Assembly: GCF_026262505.1 (NCBI RefSeq)
Contig: NC_067205.1
Coordinates: 9,486,001 to 9,550,000 of the forward strand
DNA length: 64,000 bases
From: Trichomonas vaginalis G3
Lineage: Eukaryota; Parabasalia; Trichomonadida; Trichomonadidae
Reading direction: 5' to 3'
The notes beneath the pieces were generated by a model. The model had not been told where the DNA came from and made no database searches. It saw only the letters and a list, made by a program, of their open reading frames with translations. Both the position numbers and the translations under genes were made by a program. Of the stretch, positions 10,299 to 21,010 are shown one piece after another (position 1 is the stretch's first letter; the number at the start of each line of letters is the position of its first letter).

Positions 10299-10829
10299 TG
10301 ATAAAAATTTTTTTTTGCATTCAAAAAATATAACAAATTATGGACAAAAATGAGCGAAAGATCTCATCAATAAATTAAATCGTTATTCTTAGATCTATCT
10401 GATATGCTGTTTCGTTCAGTTCGATGGCTTGATTTTTTCAAGAATTGCTACGATCATTAGATTCCTTGAATATATATAAAAATGAATATCTTCCTAGATA
10501 ATAGATAAGGACATGAGAGTGGTTGAAAGCATGAATATTCAGATATACATTCTCTATTGATAATGAATTTGTGGAGAGAAATTTAATGAATGAATAGTAA
10601 ATAATTACTAACTTTTGATCATGGACAACCTACATAAGAAAGTAAATGTCATTTGAAAGTTCAGTATACATATTTCCAATCAATGGAAATGATTTTGTGA
10701 AACTAATCTCATTTTCCACAAAAACTAAGTATTTTTATGAATTAATATGAAAGTTTCACATATCTATCAATATTTATTATCCAAAATTTAGGTTCAAAAT
10801 TTGAATTAATTTGTAAAGCAAAAAAATTG
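10299..10829. other. Divergent intergenic region
   Basis: About 530 AT-rich bases between the minus-strand chaperone gene and the plus-strand ankyrin gene. It must hold both promoters. No clear initiator match was found near either ATG. Confidence 0.4.
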
Positions 10830-12053
10830 ATGATCGATAAAAATCTCAATTCATTCAAATACGATGAATTGATGAGTAGATATCAGTCTCATGTGGATAC
10901 ATATAATGCATTATATCGGTTAAAAACAAATAACGAAGAAGATTTAAAAGAGATTTTTCACAAAATCAAAACAAATTTGATTGCATTGCATAATTGTTCT
11001 CCAACAGACATAATATCAGATATCTCAGCAATGTCAAGATATAACAACCGCTGTATGAAGTCATACATCCAACTTGTTAAATTAATTTATGACGAATACA
11101 AGCCAACAGAGAAAATAACAACAGTGTTCCCATTTGATTACCTATTCTATAAAGAGTATGGGATATTTTTTGATAAAGATACAAAAGATTTTTTGGAAGA
11201 TTTTGAATCTCAAAATTTAATATTGAATATTCATGAAGAAAACACGGTGTATAGAGCAATTATGGATGATGATATAGGATTGCTCATATCATTCACAAAT
11301 ATTGATGATTTTGATAAAAATCAAACATTAAACAATGAATTATATCCAGATACTGAAGAAGAATTTTCATTACTTGAATTATGTTGTTATTATGGATCTG
11401 TTAATTGTTTTAAGCTTTTAATATCGAAATTCAAGTCCGAAATTACCGCGCGATGCCTTCGACTTTCTTTTTTGGGTGGAAATCCAGAGATCATTTCTGA
11501 ATGTTTGAAATATCAAAAACCAGATGAAAAATGTATGGAATTTGCAATTATTTCACGCAATATTGATTTCGTTTCTTTCTTGAAAAATGAATATAACATT
11601 GAAATAGATCCATTTTGTTGCAGCGATTGTATTAATCTTCAGGCATTCTTTATTTATTTAGATCAAACTAATGATATCAAAGATTGTTTTGTCTATTCAC
11701 CGAAATTTCACATGACTTCACTATGTGAATATTTCATTTCACGTGGTGTGGATATAAATGCACAAAATGAAGAAGGAAAAACTGTACTTTATTATGCATC
11801 AAGTGAGGAAAGAGGAGAAATGGTTGAATTTCTTATTTCAAAAGGAGCAGATATTAATGCAAAAGATAAAAATGATGAAAATCCACTTCATGGTGCTGCA
11901 TATATGGACAATATCGATGCAGCAAAGTCTCTTATTTCACATGGTGCAAATATTAATGAAACTGATAATGATGGTGCAACACCTCTAGATCAAGCAAATT
12001 ATGGATGTTGTGAAGAAATGATAGAATTTCTCAATTCACTTGGGGCATGTTAA
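10830..12053 (+). CDS. Ankyrin-repeat protein
   Basis: ATG 10830 (MIDKNLNSFKYDEL). The first 150 residues are a helical domain typical of trichomonad ankyrin proteins; residues 180-290 are weak repeats (LLELCCYYGSVNCFKLLIS). The last 110 residues contain three clear repeats, including TVLYYASSEERGEMVEFLIS, KGADINAKDKNDENPLHGA and HGANINETDNDGATPLDQA. The DIN and NIN phrases match the DUF3447 family consensus. Unlike its neighbours it is on the plus strand. Likely a scaffold or host-interaction protein; the partner cannot be told. Confidence 0.85.
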   Translation: MIDKNLNSFKYDELMSRYQSHVDTYNALYRLKTNNEEDLKEIFHKIKTNLIALHNCSPTDIISDISAMSRYNNRCMKSYIQLVKLIYDEYKPTEKITTVFPFDYLFYKEYGIFFDKDTKDFLEDFESQNLILNIHEENTVYRAIMDDDIGLLISFTNIDDFDKNQTLNNELYPDTEEEFSLLELCCYYGSVNCFKLLISKFKSEITARCLRLSFLGGNPEIISECLKYQKPDEKCMEFAIISRNIDFVSFLKNEYNIEIDPFCCSDCINLQAFFIYLDQTNDIKDCFVYSPKFHMTSLCEYFISRGVDINAQNEEGKTVLYYASSEERGEMVEFLISKGADINAKDKNDENPLHGAAYMDNIDAAKSLISHGANINETDNDGATPLDQANYGCCEEMIEFLNSLGAC

Positions 12054-12318
12054 TATACAGTACATTCTAATCATTCTTTGAGTAAAGATCTTTCTTATAT
12101 CTGGAATATTTCAAATCTTTCAAAATACAGCATAATGAATGAGGACTCTGCATTAATTTTTCATGGATATCTTTGTGTGAGATTGGGAAATCCAAAATTG
12201 AAAATTGAAAAGTTTGAAGGTACTTAGAGGTCAACTCTGAAGCTAATTTTCATGAAATTGTATGAAAAATACTCAATTTTTGAATTAAATTCATCGATGA
12301 CCATACATAAATAATGTA
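12054..12318. other. AT-rich spacer up to the left end of the TIR element
   Basis: No gene seen; includes the TA dinucleotide at 12317-12318 that flanks the mobile element on its left. Confidence 0.4.
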
Positions 12319-12343
12319 CCCAGATTTTCCTTACTTTTACCAC
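12319..12343 (+). repeat. Left terminal inverted repeat
   Basis: Perfect complement of 13565-13589. Flanked outside by TA at 12317-12318. Confidence 0.85.
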
Positions 12344-13419
12344 TCCCCATGTAATTTCTGGGGAAAACGATAATTCATTTTTTTTATGGATGAATAGATC
12401 GTTTTCCTAGAAAGGACCTCATATCTCTGGCTAAAAAGAGTGTCAGATCCTAAATAGATTATTGATCTAGTGTACAAATCCAATAAAAAGCCTATTTTTT
12501 TGGCTTTTTTGGTGCTCATTTTTTCGAAGATCTACATGAATATGGAGAAACCATCGGATTTTTTTGGTTAACCCACATCTTCATGTAGTCTGGACTATCT
12601 TTCCTCGAAGGACCTCTTTACGGGTGTAAAAACTCATAAAGTTCTCAAAAGATTCATTCTCGATCTCCATGCTGAAAGAATTTACAATAAAAAAGAGATC
12701 TACGCATCAAACTACAGCCATAAATGAACTGAACCCCTAAAGCTCAGCTCTTAGTTTATCAAAAACGTCGAAATCCTTCTCATTGCAATCAAATTTTCTC
12801 AATAACTCATAAGAAAAATCGAATTTTGATTAAGCCGATGTTATAGGTATCACAAATACTACAAACTTGAGCAATATCGAAATTGCCAGCAAAAGTTTGA
12901 AATTGCATTGCTCATATTTGTTTTGTAAACTAAAAATCTGCTTATATTATTCATTAATTTTTTATATATTATTCATATACTTTAATAAAAACAATACTAT
13001 TTCACCTTAAAAATGAATTTCATAAGTCAATATTATTTTTTTGAAAATGTATCAATTTTCGATTAAAACAACATGAGAATAAAATTTACGCAAAATTATT
13101 TTAAAAAATGGTTTTAAAAATTTACAATTGATTAAGAATAAGATTGCAAGAAGTTTTGAAGTTTAATTTTAAGAAAAAAAATTCGGATATTATTCATGGA
13201 TCTAAGTAATCTGATATTTGAGTATCGGCACTATGCATAAAACATATATTTATAGTTTTTTTGGAGTTTTATGATTTTAAATATATTCAAATTTGGCAAT
13301 CCAATAGATTTTTAAAAAATAGGTAAATAAAAATAGATTACATATGCAGCAGATTTAGAACATGAAACAAATCTTATAGTGACCCAAAAAAAAATTCATG
13401 ATCCAAAAAAGAAAAAAAT

Positions 13420-13490
13420 TGGCTAAATGGGAATCAAACCTTGGCATAATGAATCATTATGTCGGATGTTTACACTACACTACACCGGCA
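13420..13490 (-). ncRNA. tRNA-like Pol III segment inside the TIR element
   Basis: On the minus strand it has an A-box-like GTGTAGTGTAGTG-TAAAC, a perfect 7-bp hairpin CATAATG-ATT-CATTATG at the anticodon-arm position, a B-box-like GGTTTGATTCCC and a run of seven T just downstream. The acceptor stem does not pair, so it is not a working tRNA. It could be a tRNA-derived promoter of a SINE or a tRNA pseudogene. Confidence 0.45.
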
Positions 13491-13564
13491 GTTTGAAAAA
13501 TATCCTTGGTGGTTCTATTTAATAGCTACTCCCAACGATAGGCGGTGTCCCCAGCTTTAGAGAG

Positions 13565-13589
13565 GTGGTAAAAGTAAGGAAAATCTGGG
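13565..13589 (-). repeat. Right terminal inverted repeat
   Basis: Perfect complement of 12319-12343. Flanked outside by TA at 13590-13591. Confidence 0.85.
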
Positions 13590-13590
13590 T

Positions 13591-13938
13591 AGAAATAAAT
13601 ATAAAACGATCACAATTAATGGAGAAGTGAGAGATGACGATCAAACAGGAAGTTTAACAATAAAATACAAATTGGATGAAAGTTATTTTGACGATTTGTC
13701 GTATGTTAGTATTTACAACAACGAAACAAGGCAATTTACAGAGGCAATTAGTTTGGAAAACTTAAGATTTGGAAGTCATTCTATTGAGTTATATGCAATT
13801 GATGATGATGAAAAAGTTTCAAATCATCAATATTTGAATTTCAAATATGTTGATAGAAATTTGGCATTGGATAGAATGAGCCGTCATGTGTCAGTCCAGG
13901 TCATAGTATTATTTGAAAAATTACTTGGATTATTTTAA
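13591..13938 (+). pseudogene. Fragment of a repeat-domain surface protein
   Basis: An open frame runs from the very edge of the TIR element to TAA 13936-13938. It reads KYKTITINGEV, then GSLTIKYKLDESYFDDL and FGSHSIELYAIDDDEKVS. This is a beta-strand pattern like the Ig-like or bacterial-adhesin repeats of large trichomonad surface proteins, where a ligand-like strand pair (KYKLD, HSIELYAIDD) recurs. No start codon fits; the 5' part is missing and the transposon lies exactly at the break, so insertion of the element probably ended the gene. Function as an adhesin is inference. Confidence 0.5.
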
Positions 13939-14232
13939 TATATTTATTATGAATAAAATTGTTGAATTTATTAATTTTTGCAAAGAAATGTATCTGCATT
14001 GTATTCCAATAAAATTCGGATGCAATGTGTATTAGCTCTAAAAATGTATAAGTAATTTCTTCCTTTGATACTATGGATTGGTGGATTTCCATCCTTTATT
14101 CTATGATTGATAAAATATTCAGCTTATATTAATAAGTCAATAAATAATTTTTTATTTTGTTAAGAAGAGAGTTTTCAATCTCAATAAATATGTCGCAATT
14201 TGCAACCTTTTTGAATCATAAACTTAAAATTT

Positions 14233-15984
14233 TTATGGAAGAGAATTTTTATCGATAATTTTTTGTCTTTCACTCTGATCCATTTCATTTAAAATTATTT
14301 CGGAATATGGATATTTTAGTAATCTATCCATATTGTAAGATTCACATTTGAAGTTTTTAAGATGGTTTTTTAATCTTTCCAGAATAATTCTGTGGGATTC
14401 ATTTTGATAAGGCTTGTAAAATAATATGAGCTGATTAATAATATAATTTATGTCTAATATTTCTATATCATTAATATATTTGAGGAGCATTACATAACAT
14501 TTTAGATCTGGGGTGAATTGGTTATCAGATCGAAGTTTATCAATCAACTTATTTTTAGCGATTTCTTGAGAAATGTTGAAGCCGCAATTGATAAGAATTT
14601 CCAACTGTCGCGAGTTTCTAATGTATTTAATTGGGCTGTTTTCATTGCTAGATAAATCTGATATAAATCCTTTTGTTTTACATAATTTGCTAAGAAAATG
14701 CTCTTCTTTAAACCAATCATCAATTTCAAAAATAAACAACCTTAAATCATCTGAAAGATCTTTAAAATCAATGTGATTTTCAAATATGTGATAAATCAGC
14801 TGGAAATTAACTTGCCTAGAAGGATCCAGAAATCGTACACCTGGATATCTTTCTAATTCATAAGAACTTTTTCCTAAAACAATTTTATAGAATTCTTTGG
14901 ATTCCTCCTTAATAATCATGTCGAATATTGCAATTGTAGTTTTTGCCAAAATCTCAGCTGTTGGAGTTGTTGAAGCACTTTTCATCAATAAATATTTAAC
15001 AACTAATTCTCTTCTCATTTCAACAGCACCTGAAAGTGCATCTTTGCCATCACTTGTCTGAAAATTGACATTCATGCCCTTATCTAATAAATATTTAACA
15101 ATATCTAGATGTCCTTGGGTAGCTGCTTCAACGAAACAGTTGCATTTTCTGCGGGTAATTTGAAAGTAAGCACCTGCCTCGATAAGAGCTTTAACACATG
15201 AAAGTGATCCATATCTTGCTGCAAGAACGAGAGCAGTAATACCATTTTTGTTAGTTGCACCAAGATTTAGACCTTTTTTGATTAGGAAGTTGACCACATC
15301 AACCGAACCACTTTTAGCCGCTAACATCAATGAATTTAATTTGTCTTCATCAACACGAAATGGATATCTTTCCGCTAATTGGAATTCTTCATGGTTATCA
15401 CAACTCATAGAACGTTTATCAACAGTTGCATTTTTAGCCATTTGAGTAAAGTTACGACATTGGTGAGAAATGAATTCGACAATTTCGATGGAACCAGATG
15501 CACAAGCATGAAGAACACAATGTTTGCTGAGCGAAAAATCAAAACCTTTTGACCACATATACTTAACGCAATCAAGATTTCCATAATCAATAGCGAATAT
15601 CATTGGATGTCTTTCAGATTCTTGAGGATCTGGGAATTCTGTGAAACGCCGAAAAATGGAAATTTTGCCACCCGCTGCTGCAAAATGACGAGTATCTATT
15701 TTAACATAATGGTTAACTCTTATTTCTTGAACACCAATACTTAAAAGATAATTATAACAATTTTCAGAGCCAAAAAATGCAGCAGCTTGGATCGGATATT
15801 TCACATTTCTTAAAAGATATGGATACTTATAATCGTTTGGAGTTTTAAGTTCAATGTCCGGATTTGGATATTTGAAAATTATCGAAGCCAGCTCTTCTAC
15901 ATTATCATCAACAAGAACATTGAAGATTTTATTGGAATCGTCTTGACTAAAGAATTTGATACTAGAATCATTTTGATTGAACAT
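14233..15984 (-). CDS. Ankyrin-repeat protein, 583 aa
   Basis: ATG 15984 (MFNQNDSSIKFF); a GTG directly before it is not used. Ankyrin repeats run from about residue 30 to 330: FPIQAAAFFGSENCYNYLLS-like, HAIDYGNLDCVKYMWSKGF-like, NSLMLAAKSGSVDVVNFLI, TALVLAARYGSLSCVKALIE and EAATQGHLDIVKYLLDKG. Here the first two are given in consensus form. The C-terminal 230 residues are helical and unlike ankyrin. No signal peptide or membrane segment. The repeats are more canonical than in the genes near 5-8 kb, so it belongs to another ankyrin subfamily. Binding partner unknown. Confidence 0.85.
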   Translation of the reverse strand: MFNQNDSSIKFFSQDDSNKIFNVLVDDNVEELASIIFKYPNPDIELKTPNDYKYPYLLRNVKYPIQAAAFFGSENCYNYLLSIGVQEIRVNHYVKIDTRHFAAAGGKISIFRRFTEFPDPQESERHPMIFAIDYGNLDCVKYMWSKGFDFSLSKHCVLHACASGSIEIVEFISHQCRNFTQMAKNATVDKRSMSCDNHEEFQLAERYPFRVDEDKLNSLMLAAKSGSVDVVNFLIKKGLNLGATNKNGITALVLAARYGSLSCVKALIEAGAYFQITRRKCNCFVEAATQGHLDIVKYLLDKGMNVNFQTSDGKDALSGAVEMRRELVVKYLLMKSASTTPTAEILAKTTIAIFDMIIKEESKEFYKIVLGKSSYELERYPGVRFLDPSRQVNFQLIYHIFENHIDFKDLSDDLRLFIFEIDDWFKEEHFLSKLCKTKGFISDLSSNENSPIKYIRNSRQLEILINCGFNISQEIAKNKLIDKLRSDNQFTPDLKCYVMLLKYINDIEILDINYIINQLILFYKPYQNESHRIILERLKNHLKNFKCESYNMDRLLKYPYSEIILNEMDQSERQKIIDKNSLP

Positions 15985-16167
15985 CACCTAAATTTTGGAA
16001 AAAAAATTTTGACTAATCTGATGATATCGTATTTGATATATATATGCGCGAATCCAAAGTTTTTTTTTTTTTGATTAATCCAAAATATTTGCCAAACAGA
16101 GTCACTTAAAATTATTTTTTTGTAAAACTTTGTAAATTTTAGCCTAAAATAAAAATACTGAAATTTT

Positions 16168-17514
16168 TTAATCTTCGGCGAGCCACCTATGAATGACTGC
16201 CTTCACGTGTTCTCTTGTACGTGTCAAATCGGTTGGATCTGATGGTTGTGGAGATGAAAGATCTCTGCAATGTCCGATTTCCTGGCCAACGATTGTGTGT
16301 ACGTAACAGTTTGGACCAATCTTATCAGAGTCTTCAGCTGTGTAGCAAACAGGTGTCCAAGGATCTTGTGATCCTGTAAGATAGTAAATTCTTGATGTCT
16401 TCTTGAGAAGATCTCCCCATTTCTGGTTCCATGCGTCTGTATCTGGTGTTTTCATCTCATCGGAAAAGACTGTCTTGCACTGGTTGAGGAAGAAGTCCTG
16501 TGTAACCTTCTTAGAACGTAATGTCAATCTTCCGGAGTTGACTTGCCAGTATGCGAGCTCGTTGCATGTCATCCAGAGCCAGGCACGTGGGCCATTTGGT
16601 GTTGATGTAACGCTGAGACGTGAATTCGAGTATGTTCCGATGATATCATCATCAGCGTAATTTGGAGTAAAGATTTCGCGAGTGTACTTGGCAATGGCCA
16701 TGACAGGATCGGCTCCTGTGATGAGTGTGTCCTCTAATGGCCCGCAAAGTTGCTGGCGACGGCCATATTGAGCACCAAGAGAGAAAATTTCACCGAGAAC
16801 AAGTGGGAAGTTCTCCTTTTCGAGGCCGGTCATGTTGAAGGTAGCAAGAAGCCAGTCTGGATCTGTCTCAAGAAGCTCGTCTGTTCTACGGCGAATTTCA
16901 CGGGCGACAGAAGCACAGGATTGGCCAAGAGAGATGGCGATCTGACGGTCGAAGTCCTCGTAGTTGTTGCTAGCAATGACGACACCGGAGGAAGCAATGG
17001 AAGCATGGAATTCCTTTGGATATTTGGCTCTTGTGTATGCGGATAAGAGACCTGGGTATGATCCGCCGACAAGGATCCACTTGGAGTCGGTCATTTTGTA
17101 TTGCTCGACCATTTTGACCTTGAAGTTGTAGAGATCGTCAATTGCGTTGTCAACTGTGAGATATTTGATGTTTGGATAGGATAAATCTGTTGGGAATGAT
17201 TCACCGAAGTAGCGGTGCTCAAGCATGAAAAATGCAGCGTTGAATTCCTTGCAAAGAGTTGCCATATAATCATTGAAAGCGCGTGGTCTGAAAGTATCGG
17301 ATTCGCCACCGATGAAAAGAATTGCTGTCTTGTTATCTGTTGTATAATCGAAGAGAGCTTCATAGCGTTGCTTAAATGTGCCTTTTTGTGGATCTGAGTG
17401 ATCTATGTTCTGAGAAAATGTTAAGAATGTATAGTTATCATCACCAAGGATACGGCGGCGTAAACGGCCTGGCTCCATCAGGGATGAAGAAAGGGAAATC
17501 AATAATCCGAGCAT
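16168..17514 (-). CDS. Serine carboxypeptidase, family S28
   Basis: S28 enzymes (lysosomal Pro-X carboxypeptidase, DPP-II) cleave after proline; in trichomonads they are lysosomal or secreted. The catalytic set is visible: Ser in VGGSYPGLLSAY near residue 165, Asp in YLTGSQDPWTPVC near 390, and His in GQEIGHCRDL near 415. The start MFTF-type extension upstream uses GTG and is unlikely. Of two ATGs, 17538 and 17514, the second is preferred because a TCACTTT initiator match overlaps codon 2 of the first; starting at 17514 gives a clean signal peptide MLGLLISLSSSLM. Length about 448 residues, as usual for the family. Confidence 0.88.
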   Translation of the reverse strand: MLGLLISLSSSLMEPGRLRRRILGDDNYTFLTFSQNIDHSDPQKGTFKQRYEALFDYTTDNKTAILFIGGESDTFRPRAFNDYMATLCKEFNAAFFMLEHRYFGESFPTDLSYPNIKYLTVDNAIDDLYNFKVKMVEQYKMTDSKWILVGGSYPGLLSAYTRAKYPKEFHASIASSGVVIASNNYEDFDRQIAISLGQSCASVAREIRRRTDELLETDPDWLLATFNMTGLEKENFPLVLGEIFSLGAQYGRRQQLCGPLEDTLITGADPVMAIAKYTREIFTPNYADDDIIGTYSNSRLSVTSTPNGPRAWLWMTCNELAYWQVNSGRLTLRSKKVTQDFFLNQCKTVFSDEMKTPDTDAWNQKWGDLLKKTSRIYYLTGSQDPWTPVCYTAEDSDKIGPNCYVHTIVGQEIGHCRDLSSPQPSDPTDLTRTREHVKAVIHRWLAED

Positions 17515-17528
17515 AGTAATGGCCTGAA

Positions 17529-17535
17529 AAAGTGA
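17529..17535 (-). promoter_or_regulatory. Initiator (Inr) that decides the S28 peptidase start
   Basis: The minus strand reads TCACTTT, a perfect trichomonad initiator match. Transcripts starting at its A would lack the ATG at 17538 and would use 17514, 19 bases further on. Confidence 0.45.
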
Positions 17536-17538
17536 CAT

Positions 17539-18249
17539 TCTAACTGCAATTTTCAAAATAAAAGTCACTTTTTTTATCCCTTTTTCATCATCAAATCGAT
17601 TTCGATTGGATTTTGCAATAAATGACTTTTTAGCTTGGTGTATTTAAGAATGGCTGCATAATGCAAGTGTTTTACAGCATATTGTGATCTCGATTCATTG
17701 AAATCATTCGATCTGAACAATGCAATCTTCACAAATAGATTTTAAATAAATAATTATTAAAAATCTATTTTATTGGAAGTAAATAATTGATAACATTTCT
17801 TGTTTAATCTTATTCATGACTTAAATCATAAATCAGTAGCCTATTACTCCAAATTTTTGTGTAGATCGGATTACCTATCATTGCTATATTAAGAATTGTA
17901 ACCTAAATTAATTTTCATATTTAATCTCATTTATCTAAAAAATTTCTATTAGATAATGAAAATACTTAGAGAGTATGAATGAAAGAAAGTGAAATTACTA
18001 CAATTTATATAAATTAAATAATAAAATTTTTTAATTATCTATATAAACATTAAAATACACACGTGTATAGTGATTGCTCGGCTCAATTTTACTAAATTAT
18101 CACGCATTGTTCTGGTAAATTGTATGTTTTCTTCTCAAAATTGAGAAATTTAATAAAATTATTTAATATGACCAAATTTCATATTCCATCAAACAAATTA
18201 ATTTGAGGTTAATGTAATCAATACCTATTTTTCAATATTTGAAGTAATA
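17539..18249. other. AT-rich spacer
   Basis: About 700 bases without an open frame or recognisable RNA. Confidence 0.45.
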
Positions 18250-18954
18250 TTACTCAAGATCTGCAGCAATCATTACTAAAAAGAGAGTTTCTGTTTGACT
18301 GATAGCTGCTCCTATTCCACAATATCTTAATGATGAGAAAACCAGCTCTTTGAATTTTGGATCATGAGTTATCATATTTGTAATAGAAGTAAGAGGATCT
18401 GCTGTCTTTATCATAAATCCTGCTGCATACAAAGGTTGTAATAGTGGTTCTCTTGTTGTATCTTGATATTTTTCCCACTCAATATTATCAAGAGAAATGT
18501 TTCCTTCTTTTAGTTCATTAGCAATGAAAAATGCCATATTATCTAAGTACTCTTCAGGAACAAGTTTTGGTCTTTTCTTTGATAATCTAATTTGTGAAAT
18601 TGAATCATATATAATTGTGGAAAATTTATGTAAGGATGGATCAACTTCGAATTTAGCTATTTGTAAACGTAATTTGTTTTTGGCCTCATCGTTTTCTGGT
18701 GTTTTTTCAACTTCATTCTTTTTCATTCTTAGAATTGTTCGTGCTTCTGCTAGATACACTAATACCTTTATGTCTTCTACTTTCCCTGTTGCCTCTTTTA
18801 TTTCTAAAAAATGAGCAATAATTTCTGGAATTTGTAATTCTGGGTGAAACTTAATGTAATGATTGATATTTGCGCTTGGTATTAGTGGGAAAAGATCGCA
18901 TATAAGTTTTTTAGTCTTATAATCTGACTTACCAATAGGTTCATGAGGTTTCAT
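18250..18954 (-). CDS. Hypothetical protein, 234 aa
   Basis: Not firmly recognised. ATG 18954 (MKPHEPIGKSDYKTKK) is chosen because an initiator match TCATTTT lies 12 bases upstream. The protein is mostly helical, with a Lys/Glu-rich middle (MKKNEVEKTPENDEAKNK) and no signal peptide or membrane segment. The C-terminal stretch THDPKFKELVFSSLRYCGIGAA followed by a hydrophobic strand faintly recalls the end of CAP/SCP domains (PGHRxNILxxxxxxxGIGxA), but the catalytic histidines are not evident. Treat this as a weak hint only. Confidence 0.6.
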   Translation of the reverse strand: MKPHEPIGKSDYKTKKLICDLFPLIPSANINHYIKFHPELQIPEIIAHFLEIKEATGKVEDIKVLVYLAEARTILRMKKNEVEKTPENDEAKNKLRLQIAKFEVDPSLHKFSTIIYDSISQIRLSKKRPKLVPEEYLDNMAFFIANELKEGNISLDNIEWEKYQDTTREPLLQPLYAAGFMIKTADPLTSITNMITHDPKFKELVFSSLRYCGIGAAISQTETLFLVMIAADLE

Positions 18955-18961
18955 TATGAAA

Positions 18962-18968
18962 AAAATGA
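18962..18968 (-). promoter_or_regulatory. Initiator (Inr) of the 234-aa gene
   Basis: The minus strand reads TCATTTT, matching the trichomonad initiator, a dozen bases before ATG 18954. It supports the shorter start over the in-frame upstream codon at 18981. Confidence 0.5.
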
Positions 18969-18981
18969 ATTTTTTTATCAT

Positions 18982-19335
18982 TAATCATATATTAGCTCAT
19001 ACTACAGGTAGTAATTTATAACTTCTTTAATCTTATTTAGAACTACCAATATTCAAATTTATATTCTCAATTGATTCAACAATTGTCCAGATTACACTTG
19101 AACATTCCCTTTTTATTGATAATATAACTTTATTTATACTACATTGCAGAATGATATACTAAAGTTATAGTATATATATATAACTTATTCTAAGTTTGCA
19201 AAAGCACATTTAAAATGCTTAAAAACACTCACTTCTTGAATACATAGTGGTTGCTAACGTAGTTATCTGCAGAACTGTATAATGAAATCGAATTTAAAGA
19301 AAAAAAAAGTAAAAATATTAATGCTCAATAGTTTA
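18982..19335. other. AT-rich spacer
   Basis: Nothing recognised apart from the promoter of the 234-aa gene. Confidence 0.4.
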
Positions 19336-20625
19336 TCATCTGTGTCTTAATCTTAAGTTATAAGCATTAAGACAAACTGGACATTGTGGTTTGGTAATTT
19401 CAAATTCAATTGAATCGTTGAATCTAGTTGAAGAGCCTTCAAATATGAGATCGATTTTGTGTTTTCCATATTTTGAATCAAGTGGAATATCAATGTGAAT
19501 AGTGAATGGATTTGGTTTATCACTTTGATTTAAATGAATATTTGAATGCACAAGAACTTTACCATCAAGAATTGTTATGATATTGATGAAATCATTTAGT
19601 CCCAAATTATTAATAATACCTTCTATGTCAAAGGTCTTTCCCTCCTTTAATGAAAACTTGTTAGGATAACTGATGATGCTCCAATTGATATTAATTGTCA
19701 TACAATATTTATTTGAAAAATATGATATTTTAGGATTATACAATTCACAATTCGTGATGTTAAAATTAATATGTTGATCTGGAATAAATATAGTATAATT
19801 ACCCTCATTATTTATTATTTTAGTTTGATCGATTGTGAAATTGGAACATGAATAAATTATTGCTTTTTCGTTATAAAAGCATTTATTTGAATCAAACACA
19901 CACATTGTAATATTGTATGGGCAATCGAAAACGAAACAACTTCCTAATTTGGAGGTATTATTCTTGAACATGCAAAATTGAATTGAAATTATATTTGAAC
20001 TCAAACAGTTCACACAATTACCGTTACCTGATGAATCAGTAATATTGTTACAATTTTGACAATGATATAGATTTAAAATTAGCTGGTTGCCTTCTTCTTT
20101 GTCTCTGATTATTGATGAATCATTGAAAAAAGAAAGATTTTCTGAATTGCATATAATTTGGTATAATGGTAAATGCATGCAGGTATTGTATTTCATTGAT
20201 GTTCTCTTGAGAATCATTGAATGGATATCCAGATATATTAAGGTTGTTTCTTCGATATTGCATGAATCAAAAACACAATTATATAATATAGCATAATTGT
20301 TCGTATTTTCTATAGTAATGATATTTGAATCGAATTTAATAAATACTGTATCGTGAATTGAGAAGTTGTTTGAAATGTTAACAACTTGTGCTTTCGTAAT
20401 TTCTTGAAAATTGATGTTTGGATCGAAGTTTTTTACATAATACTACTCCCATTTAAAATAAGATTCTTCATACTCTTTCAAAATATGATGGTTTTCCCCG
20501 ATATATATGTTTTTTGAGAGCATATCACATATATTTCCATGAATTAACGAGTCATTAATCGTAATGTAAATGATATTTTGCAACTTGACCATCAGTGGTA
20601 AAAAAATAAACCATTTAGTATTCAT
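19336..20625 (-). pseudogene. Beta-helix surface protein (Pmp-like), truncated
   Basis: A minus-strand frame starting near ATG 20625 (MNTKWFIFLPL) continues to 19336 and is open except for one TAG at 20443-20445. It consists of short irregular repeats with FxxN steps (MCVFDSN, IQFCMFKNN, IYSCSNFTID, FNITNCELYN), frequent cysteine and asparagine, typical of right-handed beta-helix proteins such as the Pmp-like surface proteins of Trichomonas. The last third (EGKTFDIEGIINN to HKIDLIFEGSS) is an Ig-like beta domain. Full-length family members are much longer and end in a membrane segment, which is absent here. It is most likely a decayed fragment of a surface or adhesin gene. Confidence 0.6.
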
Positions 20626-21010
20626 GTTTAGCAGCACTTTTTGGTAAATACCTTATTCTCGCAAAAATTGTCAAATCAGATACATTATTAATTGTTGTTT
20701 AATTATAGTCACAATCATAGTCGCAGTCCGATTTTATTCTTAATACAATAATAAATCGAAAAACGGTTTTTTCGGGTAAATTGAATATATTGTCCTAGGC
20801 TGAATCGAACTTATGGATAACAACATCCAAGTTTATGATTAGCTAAATGGTGAGTAAATTTCCGAATAACTCTTGAAATTGTCTATAATTGATTTCGTAA
20901 TTTTTCCAAGAAATTGAATATTTGTGTATATTGTTAATTGGATATATAATATACGAATTTAAATCATCTTTAAACATTACTTACAATCAAAATATGGAAA
21001 ATGTTTTTAA
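20626..21010. other. Spacer with a weak tRNA-like patch
   Basis: No gene. On the minus strand around 20790-20850 there is an A-box-like TTTAGCTAATCA, a stem TGGAT/ATCCA and a B-box-like AGTTCGATTC. The acceptor stem is missing, so it is not called as a tRNA. Confidence 0.3.

Larger units (their letters stand above)
12319..13589. mobile_element. Non-autonomous TA-flanked TIR element, 1.27 kb
   Basis: The ends are perfect inverted repeats of about 25 bp: 12319-12343 (CCCAGATTTTCCTTACTTTT and on to CCAC) and its complement at 13565-13589. Each end is flanked by TA, so the target duplication is TA as in Tc1/mariner-like transposons. Inside there is no open frame resembling a transposase; the longest minus-strand frame (12337-12519) is short and featureless. 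A tRNA-like segment lies near the right end. It is probably a deletion derivative or MITE mobilised in trans. Superfamily assignment is by target site only. Confidence 0.75.

Noticed and set aside
12337-12519. Transposase remnant in the TA-flanked element
   Set aside because: 60 residues with no mariner signature; called non-coding.
18250-18954. CAP/SCP-domain protein
   Set aside because: Only the last strand pattern is suggestive and there is no signal peptide; kept as hypothetical.
20790-20850. Functional tRNA gene
   Set aside because: Has A-box- and B-box-like parts but no acceptor stem and no T-run terminator.
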